Of a stretch of DNA of 64,000 nt, positions 48,396-59,772 are shown in pieces. The stretch is from assembly GCA_001312505.1 (NCBI GenBank), contig BBDW01000013.1, positions 39,272 through 103,271 of the forward strand, read 5' to 3'. The position numbers and the translations under genes were made by a program. Within the stretch, counting starts at the first letter, position 1; each line of letters opens with the position of its first letter. This DNA is from Mediterraneibacter faecis JCM 15917. Its GTDB lineage: Bacteria; Bacillota; Clostridia; Lachnospirales; Lachnospiraceae. A model generated the notes under the pieces. That model was not told where the DNA came from, made no database searches, and saw only the letters and a program-made list of their open reading frames with translations.

Positions 48396-50213
48396 AATGC
48401 ATGGCGGTCGAAGACCGAATGAAAAAGCAAAAGACTTCAAAGGAACAATGAAGAAACTGATCCGCTACATGGCAATTTACAAAGTACAGGTATTTTTCGT
48501 AGCCGTGTTTGCTATCTGTGGAACGATATTCAATATTGTCGGACCGAAGATTTTAGGAAAAGCAACGACGGAGATTTTCAATGGACTTGTAAGTAAAGTT
48601 TCCGGTGGAGACGGAATGAATTTCGGTAAAATCGGACAGATTCTGCTGACTGTTCTTTGCCTGTATGTGATCAGCGCAATCTGCAGTTTTGTGCAGGGAT
48701 ATTTGATGACGGGGGGGGTGTCTCAGAAGACAACCTACCGTTTGAGAAGAGAAATCTCCGAGAAGATCAACCGCATGCCGATGAGCTATTTTGACACAAA
48801 GCCGGTAGGTGAAGTGCTTTCCCGTGTGACAAATGATGTTGACACACTTGGACAGAGCCTGAACCAGAGTGCGACTCAGATGATCACATCGGTTACAACT
48901 CTGATAGGTGTATTTATCATGATGTTGTCAATCAGCCCGCTGATGACAGTGATTGCAGTTTTGATTCTTCCGCTTTCTGCCGGATTGATCGGATTCGTAA
49001 TGAAACATTCACAGAAATATTTCGTAGGGCAGCAGACATACCTTGGAAATGTGAATGGACAGGTAGAAGAAATCTATGGTGGTCATAACATCATCAAGGC
49101 ATTTAATAAAGAAGAGGAAGTAATTGAAGTATTCAATGAAACAAATGATAAGCTGTATGATTCCGCATGGAAATCCCAGTTCTTTTCCGGTTTGATGATG
49201 CCTGTAATGCAGTTTGTAGGAAACTTGGGTTACGTGGCAGTGGCAATCCTTGGGGGGGGATATCTGACAATTAAGGATGTGATCGAGGTTGGAGATATCC
49301 AGTCCTTTATTCAGTATGTACGTAACTTTACACAGCCATTGCAGCAGATCGCACAGGTGGCGAATATGCTTCAGTCAACAGCTGCAGCATCAGAGCGTGT
49401 CTTCGAGTTCCTGGAAGGACCGGAAGAAGATCAGACAGTAGAGAATCCGGTTTCTGTAGAGAATCTTCAGGGAAATGTTGAATTTGAGCATGTACGTTTT
49501 GGATACAATGAAGATAAGATCATCATCAATGACTTCTCAGCGGATGTGAAAGAAGGCAGAAGATCGCAATTGTTGGTCCGACAGGAGCCGGAAAGACAAC
49601 AATGATCAAATTGCTCATGCGTTTCTATGATGTGAATGGAGGTTCGATCAAGATTGACGGACACGATGCCCGGGACTTCAATAGAAGTGAACTCCGTGAA
49701 ATGTTCGGAATGGTTCTGCAGGATACCTGGCTGTTCCATGGTACGATCAGTGACAATATCCGTTACGGAAAACTGAATGCGACAGAGGAAGAAGTGATTC
49801 AGGCAGCGAAGGCGGCACATGTGCATCGTTTCATCCAGACACTTCCGGGTGGATACAATATGGAACTGAATGAAGAAGCAAGTAATGTATCCCAGGGACA
49901 GAAACAGCTCCTCACAATCGCAAGGGCAATCCTTGCAGATCCGAAGATCCTGATTCTCGACGAGGCGACAAGTTCCGTTGATACCCGTACAGAAGAAATG
50001 ATCCAGAAAGCAATGGACAATCTGATGAAGGGAAGAACAAGCTTTGTTATTGCCCACAGATTATCAACGATCCGTGATGCAGATCTGATCCTTGTTATGA
50101 AAGACGGGGGGGATATCATCGAACAGGGAAATCACGAGGAACTTCTTGCAAGAGGCGGTTTCTATGCAGATCTGTATAATTCTCAGTTCGAAAGTACGAC
50201 AGAGATCGCGTAA
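48388..50213 (+). CDS. ABC exporter half-transporter, catalytic partner (one break)
   Basis: About 608 residues, six membrane helices, then an ATPase with [18 protein letters not shown] and the normal Walker [13 protein letters not shown]. It pairs with the preceding degenerate subunit. The start at 48388 has AAGGAGG and overlaps that gene by eight bases. One G is missing near 49564, so the Walker A is out of frame with the membrane domain. G8 runs at 48711 and 49252 and G7 at 50107 each add one Gly. Confidence 0.9.
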
Positions 50214-50223
50214 AATAATAAGA

Positions 50224-50276
50224 AACTCTATTATCTCTTCCAGATTAGAATATGGCAGGGATAATAGAGTTTTTTT
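50224..50276 (+). terminator. Terminator of the ABC exporter operon
   Basis: AAACTCTATTATC pairs with GATAATAGAGTTT and TTTTTC follows. It lies between convergent genes. Confidence 0.8.
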
Positions 50277-50960
50277 CTATAAAGGATTAGCTAAAAATTC
50301 AATCGTATATTGTTCAAGTGAAGCAAGAAGCTTATCAAGTGGAAATACCTTAAGATCATTTACAGCATCTTCGGTAACACTGAGATATCCATGCAATGAA
50401 TCCAGGACTTGCTGTACATTTCCATACTGAATTTCATTAATCCCTGGATTTATTATCTGTGCGTTCAGATCGAGTGGAATCTGATAACGATTTACAAGAT
50501 AAGTATTCATCTTTGTATAGTCACCGTAATAATATTCCTCAGTAAGATACTTTTCAAAAGGGATATAAGTCTGAAAATTTCTGATATAAACGGTCGCAAT
50601 CTCTTCTTTTATATCTGTAATCTGTCCGGTTTCATCATAAAAATCAACAATCTCCGGAATAAAATCCTTGAAAAACCGACGGTCGATATATAAATGAAAA
50701 TAGTAGCCCAAAACACTGGAATCAGAAAGAAGAGAGTCATATTTAGCAGTAAAACGTGTTAAATCCGGAAATACCATCATCTTATCACGATAAACAGGGT
50801 TACGGAAATGTGAAACCTCTTTTTGGTCTGTTGCATCCGGTAGAAGATTCCCAATCAGAAAATCATTTACAGATTGAATCGGATAAGGAAAATCAGGGTA
50901 CTCGTGAAGATGGCTTCGCAGCATCTGGGCTGCAGTTAAATGTAAAATAAAACCAGGCAT
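50277..50960 (-). CDS. Conserved hypothetical protein, zinc-dependent phospholipase C-like
   Basis: A 227-residue protein opening MPGFILHLTAAQM, with NDFLIGNLLPDA and VLGYYFHLYIDRRFF; the spacing of His and Asp residues recalls the zinc-dependent phospholipase C/S1-P1 nuclease fold. There is no signal peptide. AAAGGA precedes the ATG. It converges on the ABC exporter operon. The enzymatic role is inferred only from the His/Asp pattern. Confidence 0.6.
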   Translation of the reverse strand: MPGFILHLTAAQMLRSHLHEYPDFPYPIQSVNDFLIGNLLPDATDQKEVSHFRNPVYRDKMMVFPDLTRFTAKYDSLLSDSSVLGYYFHLYIDRRFFKDFIPEIVDFYDETGQITDIKEEIATVYIRNFQTYIPFEKYLTEEYYYGDYTKMNTYLVNRYQIPLDLNAQIINPGINEIQYGNVQQVLDSLHGYLSVTEDAVNDLKVFPLDKLLASLEQYTIEFLANPL

Positions 50961-51067
50961 GAGAAAATCCTTTCATAATATAAAGCTGATACTATCTTAA
51001 CATGAAATGAGTATATTATACAAGCAGGCTGATACGGGAGTAAAATAAGTCCTTTTTGTCATGTCAC

Positions 51068-51101
51068 GAATTTGATATTTTGAGTTCTTATTTTGTATAT
51101 T
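51068..51101 (+). promoter_or_regulatory. Promoter of the GH94 operon with shared regulator motif
   Basis: TTGATA (51072-51077), an 18-base spacer and TATATT (51096-51101). The -35 box lies in GAATTTGATATTTTG (51068-51082), which is repeated exactly at 57227-57241, over the -35 box of the sugar-binding protein promoter. It is the likely site of the AraC regulator encoded at 56458. A weaker copy (GATTTGATATTCT) is at about 51114. Confidence 0.6.
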
Positions 51102-51206
51102 AATGTGTTCTGATTTGATATTCTTTTATCACAGTAAAGATAGAATTGCAGATAGTAGGAATGGCTGCAATTTGTTTATAATAAGTGTGATAGGAGAATG
51201 TGAAGT

Positions 51207-53623
51207 ATGAAATATGGTTTTTTTGACGAATCGAAAAAAGAATATGTGATCACAAGACCGGATACACCGGCACCTTGGGTGAACTATCTTGGATCTCCAG
51301 AATATGGAGCAATTATTTCTAATAATGCAGGTGGATATAGCTTTGCAAAATCAGGAGCGAACGGAAGAATTTTAAGATATATCTTCAATCAGTTTGACCA
51401 GCCGGGAAGATATATCTACTTAAGAGATCAGGAGAGTGAAGATTATTGGTCAGCTTCCTGGCAGCCGGTAGGAAAAGATCTGAATTCTTATAAGAGCGAA
51501 TGTCATCATGGTACAGCATACACAAAGATGATGGCTGATTATAGCCAGATCCATTCAGAAGTAAGATACTATGTTCCGCTGAATCAGTCTTATGAAGTGT
51601 GGAATCTTGCAGTGACAAATACCTCAGATCGCATACGCAAGATCAATGTAACAGGCTATGCAGAATTTACAAACAACAGCAATTACGAGCAGGATCAGGT
51701 AAATCTTCAGTACTCTCAGTTCATTACAAGAACAGTGTTCCGTGGAAACCGTGTGCGGCAGATGATCCATGCCAATCTGGATCAGCTGGAAGATGGAAAA
51801 GATGTGGATGACAAGATCGTTGTTGACCGTTTCTTCGGACTTGCAGGTGCAAAGGTTGATTCCTGGTGTGGAAGCAGGGAAGGTTTCCTTGGAAGATATC
51901 ATGGATACAACAATCCGGTCGGAGTGGAAGATGGTATTTTAAATTGTGAAGGAAATTATAATGAAAATGGATGTGGAGCATTAGCTACAATCCTGACTTT
52001 ATATCCGGGAGAGACAAAAGAAATAGCATTTATTGTTGGTATGAAAGAAGATGCTGATGCAGAAACAATCATGTCTCGTTATGAGGATTGTGAAACAATC
52101 TGCAGAAATGAATTGGAAGAACTGATCCAGTACTGGCATGGACATCTGTCCCATTTCCAGGTGAAGACACCAAGCGAAGAATTTAATATAATGATCAATA
52201 CATGGAATGCATATAACTGCTTTATGACATTTATCTGGTCACGTGCTGCATCCTTTACATATTGTGGACTGAGAAATGGATACGGTTATCGTGACACAGT
52301 ACAGGATATCCAGGGTGTGATCCATCTGGCACCGGAGATGGCAGTAGAGAAGATCCGCTTCATGCTTTCTGCGCAAGTAAATAATGGTGGAGGGCTTCCA
52401 CTTGTAAAATTCACACACAATCCGGGACATGAGGATACACCGGATGATGCTTCTTATGTGCAGGAGACAGGACACCCGGCTTATCGTGCAGATGATGCGT
52501 TGTGGCTGTTCCCGACAGTATACAAATACATTTCCGAGACGGGAAATCTGGAATTTATCGATGAAGTGATTCCGTTTGCAAATAAAGAAGAAGGTACCGT
52601 GTACGAGCATTTGAAACGTGCAATAGATTTCTCCATGAATCATCTTGGAAAGCATGGTATGCCGGCAGGACTTTATGCTGACTGGAATGACTGCTTAAGA
52701 CTCGGAAAAGATGGAGAGTCAACCTTCGTTGCATTACAGTTCTACTATGCAATGACAATTTTGAAGGAATTTGCTGAGTATAAGAAAGACACAGAATATC
52801 TGAATTATCTGGAGGAAAGTCAGAAGAAGCTGGAAAAACTGATCCAGGATCTCTGTTGGAACGAAGACCGCTTTATCCGTGGTTTCACAGAGGATGGTGA
52901 AGTGATCGGACAGCGCACAGATCCGGAGGCAAATATGTGGCTGAACCCACAGAGCTGGTCTGTGATCAGTGGGCTTGCAAATGAAGCGCAGGCAGATCTT
53001 GCACTTCAGAATGTATATGACAAACTGAATACAGAATATGGTGCAATCCTGATGGATCCTCCGTATCATGCACATGCATTTGAAGGTGCACTGGCTGTGA
53101 TCTACAATGCCGGAACAAAGGAAAATGCAGGAATTTTCTCACAGTCTCAGGGATGGATCATTCTTGCAGAGGCGCTTCGTGGACACGGAGAGAGAGCATT
53201 TAACTATTTTATTGAAAATGCACCGGCTGCACAGAATAATCGTGCAGAGATCAGAAGACTTGAACCATACTGCTATGGACAGTTTACAGAAGGAAAACAC
53301 AGCCCGAACTTCGGCCGTTCTCATGTACATTGGCTGACAGGAACAGCATCTACGGTTATGGTGGGATGTGTAGAAGGGATTCTCGGAATGCGGCCAGACT
53401 TCTATGGACTGAAGATTGCTCCGTCAGTACCGAAAGAGTGGGAGGAATTTGAAATCGAAAAAGATTTCAGAGGTTCACATTTACATATCGTTGTGAAAAA
53501 TCCGGGGGGCATGCAGAGTCAGGATGTGAAAAACTTTTCGTAAATGGAGAACAAATGAAAGATAATTATATTCCACAGGAGAAGTTAACAAAGACAACAG
53601 AGGTAGAATTATTCCTTTCTTAA
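51207..53623 (+). CDS. GH94 phosphorylase, cellobiose-phosphorylase type (one break)
   Basis: About 804 residues. N-terminal beta-sandwich (MKYGFFDESKKEYVITRPDTPAPWVNYL split over residues 1-28), then an alpha/alpha barrel with GYRDTVQDIQG, the catalytic Asp in YADWNDCLRLG and DPPYHAH. GH94 enzymes split beta-glucosides with phosphate, giving a glucose-1-phosphate and saving ATP. A six-G run at 53504-53509 breaks the last 40 codons; four G restores ESGCEKLFVNG. No signal peptide, so it works in the cytoplasm on imported sugars. Confidence 0.88.
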
Positions 53624-53645
53624 ATGAAATGACGAGGGACTGGAC

Positions 53646-56353
53646 ATGAGAAAAATCAATTTTACAGATAAAAACGGAACATTTACGATTACAAATCCGG
53701 AAAATTATAGTGGACTTTACTTACCACTGGCAGGAGAAGAAGGTCTGAAATCCAGTATTACACCAACTTTGGGGGGAGATAGTAAAACGGACCAGAATCA
53801 TTTCCTTCTCGAACCTGTCAGCATTGAAAACCTTCACAATAACCGTGGCACCAGAAATTTCTGGTGTCGGGTAGAAGGAAAAGGCTACTGGTCAGCATGT
53901 GGAGTTTCAGCGGAGCAGGAGTTTGATAAATATACAGACAGACAGGATGAAAGTACTCTGGAAGCAGGAATGATGTGGCAGAAGTTGACAAGAACTTCAA
54001 AAAAATATGATCTTCAGTCAGAAATCACATCCTTTGTTTCTATTGATGGCACAACAGAGATCCAGCTGATCAAGATTACAAATCTTTCGGAAGAAGAACA
54101 GGAAGTAACACCGATCGTTGCCATTCCGGTTTATGGAAGAAGCGCAGATAATATCCGCGACCACAGACATGTCACATCACTTCTTCACAGAATCGACACG
54201 AAAGAATGTGGCGTAGAAGTTACACCAGTATTATCCTTTGATGAGCGTGGACATCAGAAAAATGATACGACTTATTTTGTATATGGTTTTACAGCAGAAG
54301 GAAATGCCCCCGAAGGAGTTTTATCCGACTGTTGAAAGTTTTATTGGAGAGGGAGGTTCTTTCCTGATTCCGGAAGCAGTACGTGTAGAAAAAACGGGGA
54401 TGTACCGCAGGCTGCCATCTGGAGGGGGGGAAAGAGGCTGTTGGGGGGGCATTCAGGTTTGAACGCAGAAAATTAAAAGCAAATGAATCAATAGAGTATG
54501 TTGTTCTTGCCGGAGCAACGGGAGAAAAGGCTTCCATTTCAAAAATCTGTACTTCATTTGGTACGAAGGAGCAGGCGGAGAACGAGCTTGCCAAAGTGAA
54601 AAAGTATTGGACAGAAAAAGTAAATGTAGAGTTTGAAACCGGTGATGAAGCTACAGACAATTATCTGAAGTGGATTTGCTTCCAGCCAATTTTAAGAAGA
54701 ATTTATGGATGTTCCTTCCTTCCATATCACGATTATGGAAAAGGAGGAAGAGGCTGGAGAGATCTCTGGCAGGATTGCCTTGCACTTCTGATTATGGATC
54801 CTTCAAACGTCCGTCAGATGATCGTGGATAATTATGGCGGAGTAAGAATTGATGGAACAAATGCGACAATCATCGGAAATAAGCAGGGTGAGTTTATTGC
54901 AGACAGAAACAATATTACACGTGTCTGGATGGATCATGCATTCTGGCCATTTGTAACGACTCGTCTGTATCTGGATCAGACAGGAGATATGGATGTTCTG
55001 TTTGAAAAGGTTCCGTATTTTAAAGATTTGCAGTCTATGAGAGGTACTGCACATGATAAGCTTTGGAACAGCGAATATGGACAGAAGCAGAAAACAGAAA
55101 GAGACCACATTTATTTCGGAACAGTTTTGGAGCATATTCTTTTACAGAATCTGTGTGCGTTCTATGATGTAGGAGAGCATAATGAAATGCGTCTTCATGG
55201 TGCCGACTGGAATGATGCACTGGACATGGCATGGGAGAAGGGTGAAAGTGTTGCATTTACCTGTGCTTATGCCGGAAATTTGAGAAATATTGCAAAAACA
55301 CTCCGTCAGTTGGAAGAAATCAGTGGAAGCAGCAAGATTGAAATTGCACATGAGATGGAAGATCTTCTTGCAGGAAGCGTGGAACTGTATGAAGATGCAG
55401 CACGTAAGCAGGCACTCCTTGCAGGATACGCAAAGAAGTGTGAACATAATATCAGTGGAGACACAATTGTTGTAAGATTGGATCAACTTGCGGCTAATCT
55501 TGAGGGAAAAGCAGACTGGATGATGAAAAACATCCGTGCCAACGAATGGGTGAAGGATGGAGAAGATGGCTGGTTCAATGGCTATTATGATAACCATGGC
55601 AGAAAAGTAGAAGGCGTTATGGATGAAAGCGTGAGAATGATGCTGACCGGACAAGTATTTGCCATTATGAGTGGAACGGCAACAGAAGATCAGGTGGAAT
55701 CTATCTGCAGGAGTGCAGACAAGTATCTTTATGATCAGAAAGCCGGCGGATACCGTTTGAACACAAACTTCCATGAGGAAAAATTTGATCTTGGAAGAAT
55801 GTTTGGATTTGCTTATGGCGAGAAAGAGAATGGAGCAGTGTTCTCACACATGGCTGTTATGTACTCAAATGCATTGTACCAGAGAGGATTTGCAAAAGAA
55901 GGAAATAAAGTACTTCAGGCACTTTTAGATGCAGCAATGGAATTTGATAACAGTAAGATGTATCCTGGACTTCCGGAATATTTTGATAATCAGGGAAGAG
56001 GCCTCTATGCATATCTGACAGGCGCTGCAAGCTGGTATATGCTTACCATGATCACAGAAGTGTTTGGGGTGAAAGGAGATTGCGGTGACTTGAAGATCGC
56101 ACCTGCACTTATGCCGGAACAGTATAATCAGAATGGAAAAGCAGTACTTAAGATGACATTTGCCGGAAGGAACTTTGAGATTATATTCTATAATAAAGAA
56201 AAGAAAGAATTTGATCAGTTGAAGATCCAGAAAGCAGCTTGCGATGGAAAAGCATTAGAAATAACAGCTGAAAGGTGTACAATACTTTCAAAGAGAGAGA
56301 TTCAGATGCTCTCAGTGAAAGAGACACATAAGATTGAAATTGAATTAGTATAA
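53646..56353 (+). CDS. GH94-family phosphorylase, larger type (several breaks)
   Basis: About 901 residues after repair. The beta-sandwich half runs to about residue 310 and the barrel half contains YGKGGRGWRDLWQD, the catalytic Asp in HGADWNDALDMAW and GVMDESVRMM. It is longer than and distinct from its neighbour, so the two should differ in linkage or chain length; it could be a 1,2-beta-oligoglucan phosphorylase-like enzyme, but I cannot confirm that. Breaks: C5 for C4 near 54307, a missing A near 54390, and G7 at 54424. It lies 22 bases after the first GH94 gene. Confidence 0.8.
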
Positions 56354-56374
56354 TCGACAGATTAAAAAAAGATA

Positions 56375-56418
56375 AAAATACTGTCAGAAAGAGAATTGCT
56401 TTCTGACAGTATTTTTTG
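56375..56418. terminator. Bidirectional terminator
   Basis: AAAATACTGTCAGAAAG pairs with CTTTCTGACAGTATTTT, with T-runs on both strands, between the convergent GH94 and AraC genes. Confidence 0.85.
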
Positions 56419-56457
56419 TGGGAAAATCTGCGAATTCTTCTGTGAAGAAATCTGATT

Positions 56458-57197
56458 TTACCACATGCTTTTATAGTATTTGTCCCGGTACTTCTTTGGA
56501 GTGAGCCCGGTAAAGTTCTCGAATGTCTGGATGAAGTGACTCTGTGAAGAAAATGCAAGATAATTTGCGATATCTACAATTGATTTGTTTGAGTATCGCA
56601 GCAGATGAGTTGCTTTTTCTATCTTCTGTTCACGGATATAATCGCTGACAGAGACTCCCAGATTCTGCTTGAAAATGCGTGAAAGATAATTCGTGGAAAG
56701 TCCGGTGTGGTCAGCAAGAACCTGAATCGTGATTCTTTCTTTGATGTGACTGTAAATATAATCAACACATTGCATAACGGGTTTTGATAAAATGGAACTT
56801 TTTTCTGAAGAATCATCTTACCTGTAAAATCCTTTGCCATCTCATGGTGAAGATCTGCAACCTGACGGATCGTTGTGCAGGAATCCATCTTCAGAATATA
56901 GAAGTCACTGAGCCTGTAAGCCTGCTCTGGTTCGAGCCCACCGTCGATACAATAACGGGTCAACATTGCAGTGGTGACAACAAAATGGTATTTTATATTA
57001 GTAAGCGCATTACGGGATAGAACACCTGTTCCTTCCAGGCGAATAAATTCATCTTCGGAACAGTTTTTAATGACTGCTTCCATGTCGCCGGAGCGTACAG
57101 CATTATAGAAAGAATATTCTACAGTTGGTGATCTGTGAAGAGTTTCTAATTCGCTGTTTTCGAGTTCTGTATTGTACCATTCATTAGATAAAGTCAT
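56458..57197 (-). CDS. AraC family regulator of the beta-glucoside locus (one break)
   Basis: About 246 residues after repair. The N-terminal half is a helical sensor-like domain (GDMEAVIKNC, EQAYRLSDFYI), and the C-terminal half the AraC helix-turn-helix pair (ITIQVLADHTGLSTNYLSR, DIANYLAFSSQSHFIQTF, TGLTPKKYR). One A is missing in a poly-A run near 56805. It is divergent from the sugar-binding protein gene and lies between it and the GH94 genes; both promoters share a 15-base motif that it may bind. Confidence 0.85.
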
Positions 57198-57226
57198 AAA
57201 AAACCTCCTTTTTTATATTATGACAT

Positions 57227-57260
57227 GAATTTGATATTTTGTTAAGATAAATAATATAAT
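57227..57260 (+). promoter_or_regulatory. Promoter of the sugar ABC importer
   Basis: TTGATA (57231-57236), an 18-base spacer and TATAAT (57255-57260). The motif GAATTTGATATTTTG covers the -35 box, just as at the GH94 promoter. Confidence 0.65.
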
Positions 57261-57273
57261 CGGAGGAAAAAAG

Positions 57274-57324
57274 ATGGTATATTTAGTTCAACAACAAGAA
57301 AAGCATAGCAGAGTGCTTAGATAA
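57274..57324 (+). CDS. Possible 16-residue upstream reading frame
   Basis: CGGAGG lies seven bases before an ATG that opens MVYLVQQQEKHSRVLR, ending 14 bases before the sugar-binding protein start. If transcription begins near 57267 the ribosome site would be cut, so this may not be translated. Confidence 0.25.
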   Translation: MVYLVQQQEKHSRVLR

Positions 57325-57338
57325 AGGAGGATTTATAA

Positions 57339-58725
57339 ATGAAAAAGAGAGTTGTTGCGATTCTTATGGCAACAGTAGTTGCTGTTGGATCACTCGCTGG
57401 ATGTGGAAGCAAAGGCGGAAATGGCGGAGAGGCCAGTACAGAAGAAGGAAAGGTAATTAACATTTATTCTTGGAATGATGAGTTCCGTGAGAGACTGGAA
57501 GCTGTATATCCTGAAGTTGAGTCAACATCCAAAGATGGAACTGTTACAACATTGAAAGATGGAACAGAGATCCACTGGATCATCAATCCAAACCAGGATG
57601 GTGTTTATCAGCAGAAACTTGATGAGGCACTTATGAAACAGGCAGATGTTGATACAGATGATAAGTAGATATCTTCCTGTCAGAGACAGACTATGTATAC
57701 AAATATACAGATGCTGAAGCAGACACTGCAGTACCACTGAAGGATCTTGGAATTGATCCGGATAAAGATCTTGCAGATCAGTACGACTTCACAAAAACAA
57801 CAGCATCTGATGCAGACGGGGGGGTTCAGAGAGGATCTACATGGCAGTGCTGCCCGGGAACAATGGTTTACCGTCGTGATATTGCAAAAGAGGTATTCGG
57901 AACAGACGATCCGACTGCTGTAGGTGAAAAAGTAAAAGACTGGGCTGCTATGAAACAGACAGCAGAAGAATTGAAGCAGAAAGGATATTATGCATTTGCT
58001 TCTTATGCTGATACATTCCGTCTCTATGGAAACAACATTTCTAATTCATGGGTAAAAGATGGAGACACAAAGGTTACAGTTGATCCAATGATCATGCAGT
58101 GGATTAATGATTCAAAAGAATGGCTGGATGCAGGTTACTTAAACCCGACAGTAAAAGGTCAGTGGAATGATGACTGGAACAAAGCAATGGGAAGTCAGTC
58201 CAAAGTATTTGCATTTCTCTTCCCGGCATGGGGTATTGATTTCACATTGAAACCGAACTGGGATGGAGAAGACGGCGTATGGGGGGGAGTAACAAACCCA
58301 CCGCAGGAATACAACTGGGGGGGAGGATCTTACATCCATGTTGCAACAGGTACAGATAATCCGGAACATGCAAAAGACATTATCCTTGCTATGACAGCAA
58401 AAAAAGATAATCTGTTAAAGATCTCCAGGATTACTCAGACTTTACAAATACAAAATCCGGTATGCAGGAAGCAGCAAACGATGATGCTACATATGGTTCA
58501 GAATTCCTTGGCGGACAGAACCCATTCCAGTACTTTGCACCAGTTGCTGAAAACATCAAGATCGCACCACTTTCCGCTTACGATCAGGGATGTGTGGAGT
58601 TGATCCAGAACGCATTCAGCGATTACTTCCAGGGCAAAGTTGACTTTGAGAAAGCAAAATCAAACTTTGAAACAGCAATTAAAGAACGTTATCCTGACAT
58701 TACAGAGGTTGTTTGGCCAGAATAA
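57339..58725 (+). CDS. Sugar ABC transporter substrate-binding lipoprotein (two breaks)
   Basis: About 462 residues, family 1 type. The signal peptide ends in a lipobox GSLAGC at residues 17-22; INIYSWNDEF begins the mature fold, with MVYRRDIAKEVFG and FPAWGIDF later. It would capture oligosaccharides for the two permeases that follow. A G is missing near 57665 and a C near 58430. G7 runs at 57818, 58281 and 58317 each add a Gly. No ATPase gene is in the cluster, so a shared MsmK-like ATPase must energise it. Confidence 0.9.
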
Positions 58726-58755
58726 TGTCTGGAATGAACAGCTACTAACGCAGGG

Positions 58756-58775
58756 AGCTCTGTGACAGCAGAGCC
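58756..58775 (+). promoter_or_regulatory. Hairpin between binding protein and permease genes
   Basis: GCTCTG and CAGAGC pair around TGACAG without a T-run. Such hairpins often protect the binding-protein message and lower permease expression. Confidence 0.45.
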
Positions 58776-58815
58776 TCTGTTCTGTTAGAAGATATTGTGG
58801 AAAGGAAGAACCATT

Positions 58816-59772
58816 ATGAAGAAAAAGAAAAAAAGTATTGATTATGGAAAATGGGGATATATATTTATTCTTCCTTTTTTCGTAGCATACATTATTTTCT
58901 CATTGATACCGTTGATCGATACAGTAAGGTATAGTTTCTTTGAATATTACCGATCAGGAATTAAAGAGGTTGGACCGAATTTTATAGGAATGGCAAACTA
59001 TGTGAGTCTTCTTCATTCAGATATGCTGAAATATGGAGTGAATACTTTAATTCTGTGGGTAATCGGATTTATACCTCAGATTGTGATCGCGCTGGTACTT
59101 GCAGCGTGGTTCACTGATGTCCGATTAAAGATTAGAGGGCAGCAGTTTTTCAAAGTTGTCATTTATCTTCCAAACCTGATTATGGCATCTGCATTTGCAT
59201 TGTTATTCTTTACAATGTTCTCAACAAATGGACCGATTAACTCAATTCTGATGTCAATCGGAATCCTGAAAAAACCGATCGATTTCCTTGGATCTGTATT
59301 TGGAACAAGATCGTTGATCGGATTTATGAACTTCCTGATGTGGTTTGGAAATACAACTATTATGTTGATGGCAGCAATCATGGGAATCAGTCAGGACGTC
59401 TTCGAGGCATCTGACCTGGATGGATGTAACAGTATCCAGAGATTCTTCTATATTACACTGCCTTTGATCCGTCCAATTCTGGCATATACATTGATCACAT
59501 CCATTATTGGCGGACTTCAGATGTTCGATGTTCCTCAGATCCTGACAAATGGACAGGGTAACCCGAACAGAACATCCATGACTCTGATCATGTTCCTGAA
59601 TAGTCATCTGAAGAGCAAAAACTATGGAATGGCCGGTGCACTTTCTGTATATCTGTTTATCGTAAGTGCAATCCTCTGTTTCTTTGTATATCGTATGACA
59701 AATGATAACGATCCGGATGGTTCTAAGAAAGCAGCTAAGAAAAGAGCAAAAGCAGAAAGGAGAAAGAGATAA
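58816..59772 (+). CDS. Sugar ABC transporter permease, MalF/UgpA-like
   Basis: About 318 residues and six membrane segments. The permease loop EASDLDGCNSIQRFFYITLPLIRP is the EAA motif that docks on the ATPase. The tail is Lys/Arg-rich. The start at 58816 follows AAAGGAAG. The second permease starts on its stop codon (TAATG). No break. Confidence 0.92.
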   Translation: MKKKKKSIDYGKWGYIFILPFFVAYIIFSLIPLIDTVRYSFFEYYRSGIKEVGPNFIGMANYVSLLHSDMLKYGVNTLILWVIGFIPQIVIALVLAAWFTDVRLKIRGQQFFKVVIYLPNLIMASAFALLFFTMFSTNGPINSILMSIGILKKPIDFLGSVFGTRSLIGFMNFLMWFGNTTIMLMAAIMGISQDVFEASDLDGCNSIQRFFYITLPLIRPILAYTLITSIIGGLQMFDVPQILTNGQGNPNRTSMTLIMFLNSHLKSKNYGMAGALSVYLFIVSAILCFFVYRMTNDNDPDGSKKAAKKRAKAERRKR

